This document shows, piece after piece, positions 19,201 to 27,977 of a stretch of DNA of 64,000 nt (positions are counted from its first letter, which is position 1; every line of letters begins with the position of its first letter). Source of the DNA: Glycomyces sambucus. Lineage in GTDB: Bacteria > Actinomycetota > Actinomycetes > Mycobacteriales > Micromonosporaceae. The stretch spans positions 124,001-188,000 of the forward strand of contig NZ_FNGF01000006.1 of the NCBI RefSeq assembly GCF_900102815.1. The letters run 5' to 3'. Below the pieces are notes generated by a model, which did not search any database, was not told the DNA's origin, and saw nothing but the letters and a program-made list of their open reading frames with translations. The position numbers were made by a program, and so were the translations under genes.

Positions 19201-19410
19201 CTGGCGAATGTTCTTGCCATTTCCGGTAATCTAGACGATGCCCTGGAGGTACTGACCTCCGCAATTCATCTTCAACGCGAACTTGTGGCACAGTCTCCGC
19301 AGTCGCAAGGCGAAACGCTGCGAGAAATGTCAGACCAACTGAGATCGCTTATCAAAGCGCTCAGAGCACGCGATCTCATGTTTGGATTGGGCCGTATGGA
19401 AGAAGAGTGA
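16231..19410 (+). CDS. Trypsin-like protease fused to STAND NTPase and TPR repeats
   Basis: 1059 residues in three parts. Residues 1-200 are a trypsin-fold serine protease: H34 in TAAHGI, D71 in EDIAVL and S156 in GLSGAV give the expected triad order. Residues about 235-500 are a STAND-type P-loop NTPase with Walker A GGAGSGKT (274-281), Walker B LLIVFDYVHQW (D324) and sensor-like ILLLSR (355-360). Residues about 690-1040 are TPR-like helical repeats. There is no signal peptide. In such proteins the TPR part is thought to sense a trigger, the NTPase to oligomerise and the protease to act as effector, causing defence or cell suicide; that is inference here. Codons are clearly less GC-rich than neighbouring core genes. 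Confidence 0.85.
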   Translation: MAALESLIPVLVSTSRRTQSGFIAAPGVVITAAHGIDPGADVSIHCPGYLHSDRAHVVWRGDFERGDPLEDIAVLTFNDREGLRLRTRWIKCLPHKRLPVRVLGYPSASSDGTLQSSELESLDAEAVLLTEDRSGLLQLDVKGSLPLDSKGWEGLSGAVLLSADGQVAGMLIKAKPGWRHDRLQAIPTQAILRPEINQLLVEADAVPQQAFDCPIIKPALIPTDLEAPHVPVSWFFQSRRAVVPFVEEGRIDLMASLDSWCEAAEPLGVKHLVGGAGSGKTRVAAELCERMARRPGWITGFSSERVQDQWAVFTPNRSLLIVFDYVHQWEQEVQTFLARITTLIDEGRLKSKVRILLLSRSEGDLIERCDYRSVLATLQRRSQAFTIEIQSYAFTGDQRQAHLEAAFRAFCSPVFSPITDPILPDVTDPQYSSPLLVHIAAYFGSQGDPVPSPGTSDIQFALVNQLLQRESDIWLNLMNENGAKTFRSRGQAAAAVLILSLTRPRLEEAAALLTASLDFDGTNPLDRSDAVKAVSRLYPSSDTAAADPTRMDRVGALEPDLILEHLLATFPDRNRLLSKLHDHEMLRAPHRARFLQVLALSRDHYPAVETDFQKYIESVLSSLVEEDGDTSSLGELLVSSMPQILGGAVTKIRANEGNRVADYLASAIRCSSTSPALAETCAEAALFMPRPYPELSNLSLALAERAVEYAETVPNEKAVVAMLHLLGLFQADCGEWGRSIMSARRAINILEDLHETDVDHLHLKALNLNLLGTGLSKFNRESEASSALKAGLSISDECRLEYPERFEGLHEELSANMARMHFGTGNVTKALELLRTLQGGIGADVFPLPLLNNLGLFLQKNGELDESLALLERAASSCRRLVEKQPGAYRQLLVEILQNLSGTYSLLDRRSEALKTSKEAVEHAQYLHKLNPTAHVELLSSALDNLGIDLKATGDLAEAVSVIQQSLRLVEDRVEEDPTLRPSQAKSLSNLANVLAISGNLDDALEVLTSAIHLQRELVAQSPQSQGETLREMSDQLRSLIKALRARDLMFGLGRMEEE

Positions 19411-19416
19411 GTCGCG

Positions 19417-21336
19417 TCATTCGACTTCGTCGAATCCTGCGACCTCGTTCAGAACCTGCATCCAGTCGAGGATCACTTCATCTCCGACGAGCCTCGACTG
19501 CTCGACCTGACAAGCGGTTCCGTACCCAACCACTGCATCGACGGTGAGCGAAAGGATCGAGCTGTCTCGGAGGTTGATCGACTCCTCATCAACGAATGAG
19601 CGCAACGACTCATCGGGAGTTCCATCACCCCAGTGAAGCTGGAGCTCAGGCAACTCCCTGGATATCACCGCAAGTGTGGCTCGATGCAACTCCGCTAGCA
19701 CAGTGCCACGGTCACGGTCGAGCTCGGATGCTCGACGCTTCACCGCGTCAAGAACTGCCCTCATCTGGATTCGGTCTGAATTGTGGCTACTAATGTCTAT
19801 CAGCTTGGCTTCGTCGCCCGGGTCCAAAATCAACGCTCGTGCCTGCTCTTCCGCAAGATGATGAGCGAACAAACGGTTGTACTCGGCGATCTCCTCGGTG
19901 GTAAAGGTATGCAGGTTCGTCTCGACAACGATCATGCCGAAATCGGCGCAGGCCAAGGTCATCGCCCGCATCCGAAGGTCTTCGAACTCCGCAGCGGCGG
20001 TCTGGAGATCTTGCTCGAATTCCGCTTGAAAGACATCCGGATCAATATAGACCGGTTCATCGGTACGATCCGGATCCCAGAAGATCGGGTCTCCGGAGGC
20101 GGGTTCCCTTCCAAAGGTCTCACGGAACACTCGATGCTGCTCCTCAAACACCGACCGCATTCCCGCTACCGCTGACGGCGGAATCGATACCGTTACACTG
20201 CCGTCATAGTTGGCCCTCCGCTGGCTCAGATCTGTTGCAGTCGAATGCTTCGCAACTAGATCTATATGTCGGAGATCGAACTCAACCTCTCTTAGCAGTT
20301 CCATGGCAGACTTTCTGGCACGGGCAGCACAGCTCGATGAAGTCCATTCGGGCTCGTTCCGAGCGAGGATGCCTCCGTGGCCGACTTTGAGAGCCACCTC
20401 ACGAAAGAGGACGAGCGGTGAGCTCTTCCACTGACGGTCACGCGACTCCACCACTACGTTCATCCCAGCAATGTCCTTGACTGCCAGGAGCGCGTCGTCG
20501 AGCGTCCAGGCCCGGTCTGCCGCCGTGATTGCGGCATCGGCGACATCCCAGATTGCGGATTCCTCCCGGAGGCCCGATATCCAAGCGTATGACCTGGTAG
20601 GCAAGTCCAGAATCGCCTCGTCAGGCCCCGCGGCCAAGGAAAGGTACAGAGCATGGATGATGGCACTGGGCTTGGCCATCGCTTGAATGATGACTTCGGA
20701 CTTACCCGCGGCACCCTCGTGCTCCCTTCCGAGCAGGTGCCGGAGCCCGCTCCGAAGCGCTTCAAGCACGGTCGGATCGCGATAAGGCTTCTCCGGGTCC
20801 TCCCAGAACCACCGCAACCACGCCTCAGCCTCCCGGCTGCGATCGAGCTCTCCAAGGTCGACATTCCTGAATCCGGTGACGATGCGGCTATCTCGAAGAA
20901 CTCGTTCAGGAAGCAGCTTCTGAGGGATGCGGTATCTGTGAAACCCCTCCATCTCCAAATAATGGTTGAGGGAGAGCATGAAGTTCCGGTCATCTACCGG
21001 AATTCCGACCTCGAAGCTCCGCTCGACAACGAGATTCACGAATTCACAGATCCACTCATAGACCTTCTCAGATCGAACTCGCTGCATCCATTCGAACAGC
21101 GCGTTCGCCAACTCGTGCTCATCCGTGAAGCGCTTCGGAAAGATCATACCTAGGAAGAGTACTTCGAGAGGACCGAGTTCGCCGTACCAGGAGAGGGCAT
21201 CACATTGCTCCTCTTGCCGCATGCCGATCGCCCCGTAGCCGAATGCGAATGCGCCGGCAACCGACATGCCCCCAGGTGATTCGAGTTTCAGCCTGTCACC
21301 GAGTTCGGCTACTCCGAGTTCATCAAGCTCAGTCAT
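19417..21336 (-). CDS. Orphan 639-residue protein of the conflict island
   Basis: I do not recognise this family. The protein is soluble and acidic with no signal peptide or membrane helix. The first 330 residues look alpha-helical and rich in Trp and Leu (WLRWFWEDPEKPYRD). A mixed region (about 330-440) holds FWDPDRTDEPVYIDPDVF. A helical stretch follows (about 440-560), then a short beta-rich tail. GGAGG six bases before the ATG gives a convincing start. It converges on the trypsin-STAND-TPR gene with 6 bp between stop codons and shares its lower GC, which suggests joint acquisition. Function unknown. Confidence 0.75.
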   Translation of the reverse strand: MTELDELGVAELGDRLKLESPGGMSVAGAFAFGYGAIGMRQEEQCDALSWYGELGPLEVLFLGMIFPKRFTDEHELANALFEWMQRVRSEKVYEWICEFVNLVVERSFEVGIPVDDRNFMLSLNHYLEMEGFHRYRIPQKLLPERVLRDSRIVTGFRNVDLGELDRSREAEAWLRWFWEDPEKPYRDPTVLEALRSGLRHLLGREHEGAAGKSEVIIQAMAKPSAIIHALYLSLAAGPDEAILDLPTRSYAWISGLREESAIWDVADAAITAADRAWTLDDALLAVKDIAGMNVVVESRDRQWKSSPLVLFREVALKVGHGGILARNEPEWTSSSCAARARKSAMELLREVEFDLRHIDLVAKHSTATDLSQRRANYDGSVTVSIPPSAVAGMRSVFEEQHRVFRETFGREPASGDPIFWDPDRTDEPVYIDPDVFQAEFEQDLQTAAAEFEDLRMRAMTLACADFGMIVVETNLHTFTTEEIAEYNRLFAHHLAEEQARALILDPGDEAKLIDISSHNSDRIQMRAVLDAVKRRASELDRDRGTVLAELHRATLAVISRELPELQLHWGDGTPDESLRSFVDEESINLRDSSILSLTVDAVVGYGTACQVEQSRLVGDEVILDWMQVLNEVAGFDEVE

Positions 21337-21400
21337 CGGAACCTCCGGGGTTTGGAATCCTTCTGCCTGGCGGAATCTGCATGGTAGCAGTCGAAATGCT

Positions 21401-21437
21401 GGAGGGCCGGGAACCGCTTCGCGGTTCCCGGCCCTCC
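21401..21437. terminator. Terminator between ilvC and the accessory block
   Basis: A perfect 17-bp stem (21401-21417 with 21421-21437) with a TTC loop. It lies 53 bp past the ilvC stop and would end ilvBNC. Its arm GGAGGGCCGGGAACCGC differs from the arm at 14247 essentially by one base. Confidence 0.75.
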
Positions 21438-21450
21438 GGCCGTACTGAGA

Positions 21451-22522
<1,072 letters not shown>

Positions 22523-23050
22523 TTACTGCTGGCTATTCGGTGAGACGTAGCGCGACAGCGAGGCCATGGACTTGGCCCCGCGCCCCAGTGCGACCGTCCC
22601 CGACTGGACGAGCTCCTTGATCCCGAACGGCTCCAGGACTTCCAGGAACGCCTCGATCTTGTCGCGGTTCCCGGTGACCTCGAAGGTGACCGTGTCGGGT
22701 GTGACGTCGACCGAGCGGGCCTTGAACAGCTCGGCGGCGGCGATCACCTGGCCGCGGGTGGCGGCGTCGGCGCGGACCTTCACCAGCAGCAGTTCGCGCT
22801 GCACGGAGGAGCCCGCTTCCAGTTCCACGATCTTCAGCACGTGGACGAGCTTGTTGAGCTGCTTGGTGACCTGCTCCAGCGAGCCGGCCTCGACGTCGAC
22901 CACGATGGTGATGCGGCTGACGCCGGGGTGCTCGGTCTCGCCGACGGCGAGCGAGTCGATGTTGAAGCCGCGCCGGGAGAACAGCGCCGCCACGCGGGCG
23001 AGGACGCCCGGCTTGTTCTCGACGAGGACCGACAGCGTGTGCGTCGTCAT
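22523..23050 (-). CDS. ilvN: Acetolactate synthase small (regulatory) subunit
   Basis: 175 residues. An N-terminal ACT domain begins TLSVLVENKPGVLARVAALF and is followed by the ALS_ss C-terminal domain (PFGIKELVQSG). It binds the large subunit, raises activity and carries valine feedback inhibition. The start is ATG 23050, one base after the ilvB stop; the longer open frame upstream only shadows ilvB. Length is normal for the family. Confidence 0.96.
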   Translation of the reverse strand: MTTHTLSVLVENKPGVLARVAALFSRRGFNIDSLAVGETEHPGVSRITIVVDVEAGSLEQVTKQLNKLVHVLKIVELEAGSSVQRELLLVKVRADAATRGQVIAAAELFKARSVDVTPDTVTFEVTGNRDKIEAFLEVLEPFGIKELVQSGTVALGRGAKSMASLSRYVSPNSQQ

Positions 23051-23051
23051 C

Positions 23052-24932
23052 TCAGATCTCTCCCTCGTCGTCGAAGTTCGGGCGCACGTCGCGCGCGTAC
23101 AGGATCTCGTCGTTGGAGACCCCGGCCGGGACCATCGGCCACACCATGGCGTCGGGGCCGACGGTGAAGTCGACCACGACGGGGCGGTCATTGATCTCGT
23201 TGGCCTGCCGGATGACCGCGTCCACTTCCGCGGCCGTCTCGGCGCGCAGGCCGACGCAGCCCAGGGCCTCGGCGAGCTTGACGAAGTCGGGGACGCGCGG
23301 GGACGCCTCGGAGTGGTGGGTCGACAGGTTCGTCTGGGAGTACCGCTTGTCGTAGAACAGCGTCTGCCACTGGCGGACCATGCCGAGGTTGCCGTTGTTG
23401 ATGACCGCGACCTTGATCGGGATGCCCTCGATCGCGCAGGTCGCCAGTTCCTGGTTGGTCATCTGGAAGCACCCGTCGCCGTCGACGGCCCACACGGTGC
23501 GGCCCATCTCGCCGAGCTTGGCGCCCATGGCGGCCGGGACGGCGAAGCCCATGGTGCCCAGGCCGCCGGAGTTGAGGAACGTCCCCGGGGCCTCGTACTT
23601 GATGAACTGGGAGGCCCACATCTGGTGCTGGCCGACGCCGGCGGTCCAGATGGTGTCGGCGGGCGCGAGCTCGCCGAGGCGCTGGATGACCCACTGCGGG
23701 GTCAGCAGCCCGTCGTCGATGTCGGTGTAGCCCAGGGGGTACCGCTCGCGCAGGTCGTCGAGGGTCTCCCACCAGGTCTTCAGGCGCTCCTTGCCGGGGT
23801 CGGCGTACGCCTCGGCCATGGCGGCGATGGCGGCGCGGCAGTCGCCCACGATCGGGACGTCCACGTCGCGGTTCTTGCCGATCTCGGCCGGGTCGATGTC
23901 GACGTGGACGATCTTGGCCTCGGGCGCGAACGTGTCGAGCTTGCCGGTGACGCGGTCGTCGAAGCGGGCGCCCAGGGCCACGATGAGGTCGGACTTCTGG
24001 AGCGCGTGGACCGCGGGGACGGAGCCGTGCATGCCGGGCATGCCCAGGTGCTGCGGGTGCGAGTCGGGGAAGGCGCCGCGGGCCATCAGCGTGGTGATGA
24101 CGGGCGCGCCGGTCAGCTCGGCGAGGGTGCGCAGCTCGGCGTGGGCGCCGGACTTGACGACGCCGCCGCCGACGTAGAGCACGGGGCGCCTGGCCTCGGC
24201 GATGAGCGCGGCGGCCTCGCGGATCTGCTTGCCGTGCGGCTGCGTCGTGGGCCGGTAGCCCGGGAGGTCCATCTTGGGCGGCCACACGAACTCGCCGGTG
24301 CCCTGGAGCAGGTCCTTGGGGATGTCGACGAGGACGGGGCCGGGGCGCCCGGTGGAGGCCACGTGGAACGCCTCGGCGAGCACGCGCGGGATGTCCTCGA
24401 CCGCGGTGACCAGGTAGGAGTGCTTGGTGATCGGCATGGTGATGCCGACGATGTCCGCCTCCTGGAAGGCGTCGGTGCCGATGGCGGTCGAGGCGACCTG
24501 GCCGGTGATGGCCACGATCGGGACCGAGTCCATGTGGGCGTCGGCGAGCGGGGTCACCAGGTTGGTGGCGCCGGGGCCGGAGGTCGCCATGCACACGCCG
24601 ACCCTGCCGGTGGCGAGGGCGTAGCCCTGGGCCGCGTGCCCGGCGCCCTGCTCGTGGCGGACGAGGACGTGGCGCACCTTCTGGGAGTCCAGGAGCGGGT
24701 CGTAGGCCGGGAGGATCGCGCCGCCCGGGATGCCGAAGACCGCTTCGACCTCGAGCTCTTCCAGGGCGCGGACGACGGCCTGCGCGCCGGTGAGGACGGG
24801 TGCGGCGGCGGGAGCGCCGAGCGGGGGGGCGGGCCTGGGGGCCTTCGGCCTCGCGGGCTGAGCCCTGGCAGCCTGCGACCCATCCTTGGCGGCCTGGGGC
24901 CCTGGCTTGGGTGCCTTCACTGGTGTGCTCAT
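23052..24932 (-). CDS. ilvB: Acetolactate synthase large (catalytic) subunit
   Basis: 626 residues. This ThDP/FAD/Mg2+ enzyme condenses two pyruvates, or pyruvate with 2-oxobutyrate. The conserved core starts at [13 protein letters not shown], with the catalytic Glu in [14 protein letters not shown] and the ThDP motif [19 protein letters not shown]...NN. The first 55 residues or so are an Ala/Pro/Lys-rich tail, longer than in many homologues and probably disordered. ATG 24932 has AAGGA just upstream. Expression is controlled by the attenuator between 24992 and 25136. Confidence 0.96.
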   Translation of the reverse strand: MSTPVKAPKPGPQAAKDGSQAARAQPARPKAPRPAPPLGAPAAAPVLTGAQAVVRALEELEVEAVFGIPGGAILPAYDPLLDSQKVRHVLVRHEQGAGHAAQGYALATGRVGVCMATSGPGATNLVTPLADAHMDSVPIVAITGQVASTAIGTDAFQEADIVGITMPITKHSYLVTAVEDIPRVLAEAFHVASTGRPGPVLVDIPKDLLQGTGEFVWPPKMDLPGYRPTTQPHGKQIREAAALIAEARRPVLYVGGGVVKSGAHAELRTLAELTGAPVITTLMARGAFPDSHPQHLGMPGMHGSVPAVHALQKSDLIVALGARFDDRVTGKLDTFAPEAKIVHVDIDPAEIGKNRDVDVPIVGDCRAAIAAMAEAYADPGKERLKTWWETLDDLRERYPLGYTDIDDGLLTPQWVIQRLGELAPADTIWTAGVGQHQMWASQFIKYEAPGTFLNSGGLGTMGFAVPAAMGAKLGEMGRTVWAVDGDGCFQMTNQELATCAIEGIPIKVAVINNGNLGMVRQWQTLFYDKRYSQTNLSTHHSEASPRVPDFVKLAEALGCVGLRAETAAEVDAVIRQANEINDRPVVVDFTVGPDAMVWPMVPAGVSNDEILYARDVRPNFDDEGEI

Positions 24933-24991
24933 GTCCTTCGTCCAATAGGGAGATGTGGCTGGTTCGACATGCGGTGTCGTTCCCCGGGCAG

Positions 24992-25024
24992 AAAAAATCG
25001 CCCGCGTGCTAAGACGCACGGGGC
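24992..25024 (-). terminator. ilvB attenuator terminator
   Basis: On the minus strand GCCCCGTGC and GCACGCGGGC (25000-25024) pair with a single bulged base and are followed by six U residues (24992-24997). It is an intrinsic terminator between the leader-peptide stop and ilvB. The U-tract is unusual for this GC-rich window and supports a true attenuator. Confidence 0.85.
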
Positions 25025-25025
25025 G

Positions 25026-25054
25026 AGCGCACCGTCGGAGAACGACGGTGCGCT
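25026..25054 (-). promoter_or_regulatory. Attenuator hairpin overlapping the leader stop codon
   Basis: A perfect 12-bp stem (25026-25037 with 25043-25054) with a 5-nt loop starts at the leader stop codon and ends one base before the terminator. CGCAC in its first arm can also pair with GTGCG in the terminator's first arm. A ribosome stalled on the Leu-Val-Val-Val-Leu codons could therefore shift the balance towards read-through. Confidence 0.65.
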
Positions 25055-25127
25055 AGGTAAGTACTACGACGAGCGGCCGGGCGGCGAGGGCCTCGGTCGC
25101 GTTCTGGTCGTAGTTCTGCTGCGGCAC
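25053..25127 (-). CDS. ilvB leader peptide (branched-chain amino-acid attenuator)
   Basis: 24 codons from GTG 25127: MPQQNYDQNATEALAARP then LVVVLT and stop. The clustered Leu-Val-Val-Val-Leu-Thr codons right before the stop are the sensor of charged tRNA in attenuation of branched-chain biosynthesis. The GTG lies seven bases after the -10 hexamer, so the peptide is probably read from a leaderless transcript. An in-frame ATG at 25136 would add three residues but lies inside the predicted -10 region. The gene is too short for ordinary gene callers. Confidence 0.75.
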   Translation of the reverse strand: MPQQNYDQNATEALAARPLVVVLT

Positions 25128-25134
25128 GCCCCCC

Positions 25135-25163
25135 ATGATTCACGATTCCGGCCCGTGAGTCAA
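25135..25163 (-). promoter_or_regulatory. Promoter of ilvBNC, overlapping the upstream stop codon
   Basis: TTGACT (25163-25158), a 17-bp spacer and AATCAT (25140-25135) form a good promoter whose start falls on GTG 25127. The TGA of the GGDEF-EAL gene (25162-25160) lies inside the -35 hexamer. Confidence 0.65.
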
Positions 25164-27874
25164 CTTTTCTCAGACTCCGGGACGTCGGTCGGCGTGTCGC
25201 GGGGCCCGGGGACGGCGTACGCCTCGGACGAGAGGGCCTTGGGCTCCTCGGTGAGCCAGCGCGTCAGGTCGTCGGGGTCCATGGGCTTGGCGAGGAGGTA
25301 GCCCTGCACGAGCGGGGCCTGGGCGGCGATCATCGCGTTGAGCTGCTGGTCGGTCTCGACGCCTTCGGCGATGACCTCCATGCCGAGGATGCGCCCGAGC
25401 GCGACGGTGACGGCGGCGAGGGGGCCGACGCCGCCGTCGTCCTTGGCGATGAGGTCGCGGTCGATCTTGATGATGTCGACGGGGAGCCGTTCGAGCTGGC
25501 CGAGGGAGGAGTACCCGGATCCGAAGTCGTCCAGGGCGATCCGCACGCCGGCGCCGCGCAGGGCGCCGAGCTGGGCGATGAGGGTGTTCATCTGGTGGGA
25601 GAAGTCGTGCTCGGTGACCTCGAGCACGAGGCGCTTGGCGGGGACGCCGGCGGCGATGAGCGCGGTGTTGACCTCGGTGGCGAAGAGGTGGGTGTGGAGC
25701 TCCTTGACGGAGACGTTGACCGAGATCCACGCCTTGATGCCGCCGTTCTGCCACGCGGCGAGCTGTTCGGCGGCACGGTTGACGGTCCACACGGCGAGGT
25801 CCTGGGTGAGGCCGGACTCGGTGGCGGCGGGGATGAACTCGCCGGGGCTGACCTGGCCGAGGCGGGGGTGGTTCCAGCGCAGGAGGGCTTCGGCGCCGAC
25901 GATGGTGCGGTCGGTGACGTCGAAGACGGGCTGGTAGACCAGGCGCAGCTCGTCGCGGCCGATGGCACCGCGCAGCTCCTGGGAGAGCTCGTTCTTGCGG
26001 CGCACGATGCGGTCGAACTCGGCGTCGTAGGTGGCGTGGCGGTTCTTGCCGGCCTGCTTGGCGGCGCGCAGGGCGAGGTCGGCGTTGCGCAGGAGCCGTT
26101 CGGGGTCGCCGAGTCCTTCTGCGGCCGTGGCGATGCCGACGGAGCCGGTGACGAAGACGGTGGACTCGTCGTGGAACTCGTAGGGCTCGCCGAGGCGGGC
26201 GACGAGGGCCTTGGCGGTGGCGACGGCCTCGGACCAGCTGGCGCGCAGCAGTATCGCGAACTCGTCGCCGCCGAGGCGGGCGCCGACGTCGGTGGGGCGC
26301 AGCAGCTCCTTGATGCGGCGGGAGACCTCGACGAGGAGTTCGTCGCCGAAGTCGTGGCCGCGGGTGTCGTTGACGTTCTTGAAGCCGTCGAGGTCGAGCA
26401 GGAGGAGCGCGGTCTGGTGCTCCTCGGCGGCGACGCCGTCCTCGAGGCTCTGGAGGAGCGCGCGGCGGTTGGCGAGGCCCGTGAGCGGGTCCGAGTAGGC
26501 CATGCGGGCGAGTTCGGTCTCCAGGGAGCGGCGGGCGCCGACGTCCTCCATGCGGGCCACCAGGCCGCGTACCTGGGGCCTGCCGCGGAGGTCGGTGACG
26601 ACGGTCTCGGTGTGGCGCCAGCGGCGGGCGGAGTCGCGGACGCGGATGTTGAGGGAGACCTGGCCGGTGTGGCTGAGGCCGTCGAGGAGGGTGCGCAGGT
26701 CCTCTTCGGTGGTGCGCCGGTCGTCGACGTGGACGAGGTCGAGGAAGGAGGCGCCGACGCAGGTGCCGGCGTCGGTGCCGGGCCGCCAGGCGGAGTCCTC
26801 GGGCTGCCAGGTGACGGTGAGGTCGGGGTCGAGGACGAGCACGGTGTCGGAGGCGACGCCGACGATCGCGGAGAGGCGGCGCTGCCGGGCGGCCGCCTCG
26901 CCGGTGACGCGCCGGACGTCGAAGTAGGTGAGGGTGAGCCGGGCGCCGAGGGCGCCGACGGCGGCGAGGCCGAGGAGGGTCGCGTCGAGGGGGAGGCTGC
27001 CTCTGGTGGCGCCGTTGATGAGGACGGCGGCGGCGGCGAGGGCGCCGGCGCCGGCCATGACGGTGTAGTGGACGCCGGGGTAGTTCGGCTTGTCGATGGG
27101 CGCGGGCTTCTGGCTGCGGGCGAGGTAGGTGACGCCGAGGAGGGCCGCGCAGGTGGCGACCCACAGGACCGACCACCACAGGACGCGGTCCTCGGGGCGC
27201 CCCCACTGCCAGGCGACGAAGGTGGAGAGGCCGGTGAAGTGGACGGCGAAGACGGCGATGTAGGCGAGGGCGTGGCGGCGGCGCCAGCGCTGGATGCGGA
27301 ACGTGGTGGTGAAGCCGACGCCGAGCATGACGACGCCCATCATGCCGGGGATGACGATGGCGAGGTCGCCTTCGCCGAGGGGGCCGCGCATCTGGGCGAA
27401 CAGGGGGCGGGCGAAGAGGGTCCAGGCGAAGAAGAGGGCGCAGAGGCCGACGAACGAGCCGTCGACGAGGCGGCGCTGGACGGCCTGGGGCGCCCAGCCG
27501 CTGTCGGGCAGGCGCAGGAGGGCGAGGGCCCAGAGGACGACGGAGGCGGCGAACCCGGTGCCGGCCACGGAGTCGGCGGCGGGGTCGGGGAGCCAGCAGG
27601 CGGCGGCGAAGGCGGCGGCCATGGTCTGGATGCCGGCGGCCATGAGCTGGTAGGTGGTGCGGCGGCCGGTGGCGATGCGCCCGGCCGCGCGCCACATGAG
27701 GGAGCCGGCGCAGGCGGCGCCGACGGAGCCGAGGGCGGCGGCGGTGCCGGGGGCGATGTTCGGCAGCGAGGTCTGGAGGCCGACGACGACCGCCGCGGCC
27801 AGCACGGAGCACCAGACTGCTGCGGTCGCGGTCCACGACAGCAGCTGCCGGCCGCGACGGGGGTTTGGCGTCAT
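25160..27874 (-). CDS. Membrane-bound GGDEF-EAL dual cyclic-di-GMP protein
   Basis: 904 residues. About nine or ten hydrophobic helices fill the first 310 residues, then a PAS-like region (about 330-450), a GGDEF domain (about 455-625) and an EAL domain (about 635-890). The GGDEF motif RLGGDEFAILL (about 535) is intact, as is EALLRW (about 660) with the metal-site DDFGSGYSS. Both synthesis and hydrolysis of c-di-GMP are therefore possible, though one activity usually dominates. Actinobacterial relatives influence development and motility. I start at ATG 27874; a TTG 12 bp upstream is possible. The stop lies in the ilvB promoter. Confidence 0.88.
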   Translation of the reverse strand: MTPNPRRGRQLLSWTATAAVWCSVLAAAVVVGLQTSLPNIAPGTAAALGSVGAACAGSLMWRAAGRIATGRRTTYQLMAAGIQTMAAAFAAACWLPDPAADSVAGTGFAASVVLWALALLRLPDSGWAPQAVQRRLVDGSFVGLCALFFAWTLFARPLFAQMRGPLGEGDLAIVIPGMMGVVMLGVGFTTTFRIQRWRRRHALAYIAVFAVHFTGLSTFVAWQWGRPEDRVLWWSVLWVATCAALLGVTYLARSQKPAPIDKPNYPGVHYTVMAGAGALAAAAVLINGATRGSLPLDATLLGLAAVGALGARLTLTYFDVRRVTGEAAARQRRLSAIVGVASDTVLVLDPDLTVTWQPEDSAWRPGTDAGTCVGASFLDLVHVDDRRTTEEDLRTLLDGLSHTGQVSLNIRVRDSARRWRHTETVVTDLRGRPQVRGLVARMEDVGARRSLETELARMAYSDPLTGLANRRALLQSLEDGVAAEEHQTALLLLDLDGFKNVNDTRGHDFGDELLVEVSRRIKELLRPTDVGARLGGDEFAILLRASWSEAVATAKALVARLGEPYEFHDESTVFVTGSVGIATAAEGLGDPERLLRNADLALRAAKQAGKNRHATYDAEFDRIVRRKNELSQELRGAIGRDELRLVYQPVFDVTDRTIVGAEALLRWNHPRLGQVSPGEFIPAATESGLTQDLAVWTVNRAAEQLAAWQNGGIKAWISVNVSVKELHTHLFATEVNTALIAAGVPAKRLVLEVTEHDFSHQMNTLIAQLGALRGAGVRIALDDFGSGYSSLGQLERLPVDIIKIDRDLIAKDDGGVGPLAAVTVALGRILGMEVIAEGVETDQQLNAMIAAQAPLVQGYLLAKPMDPDDLTRWLTEEPKALSSEAYAVPGPRDTPTDVPESEKS

Positions 27875-27977
27875 CCACTGGCCCAATCGTAGGAAGCCTC
27901 GTGCATTACAGGATGCCGCATCGTCCGTCGTATCGGCACCGGGCCCTCCGTGAATCCCTTTCGCTGTAACGGATCGG

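Noticed and set aside
14294..21440. Prophage or transposon
   Set aside because: No integrase, transposase, terminase or structural gene was found, and no clear terminal direct repeats apart from the shared hairpins.
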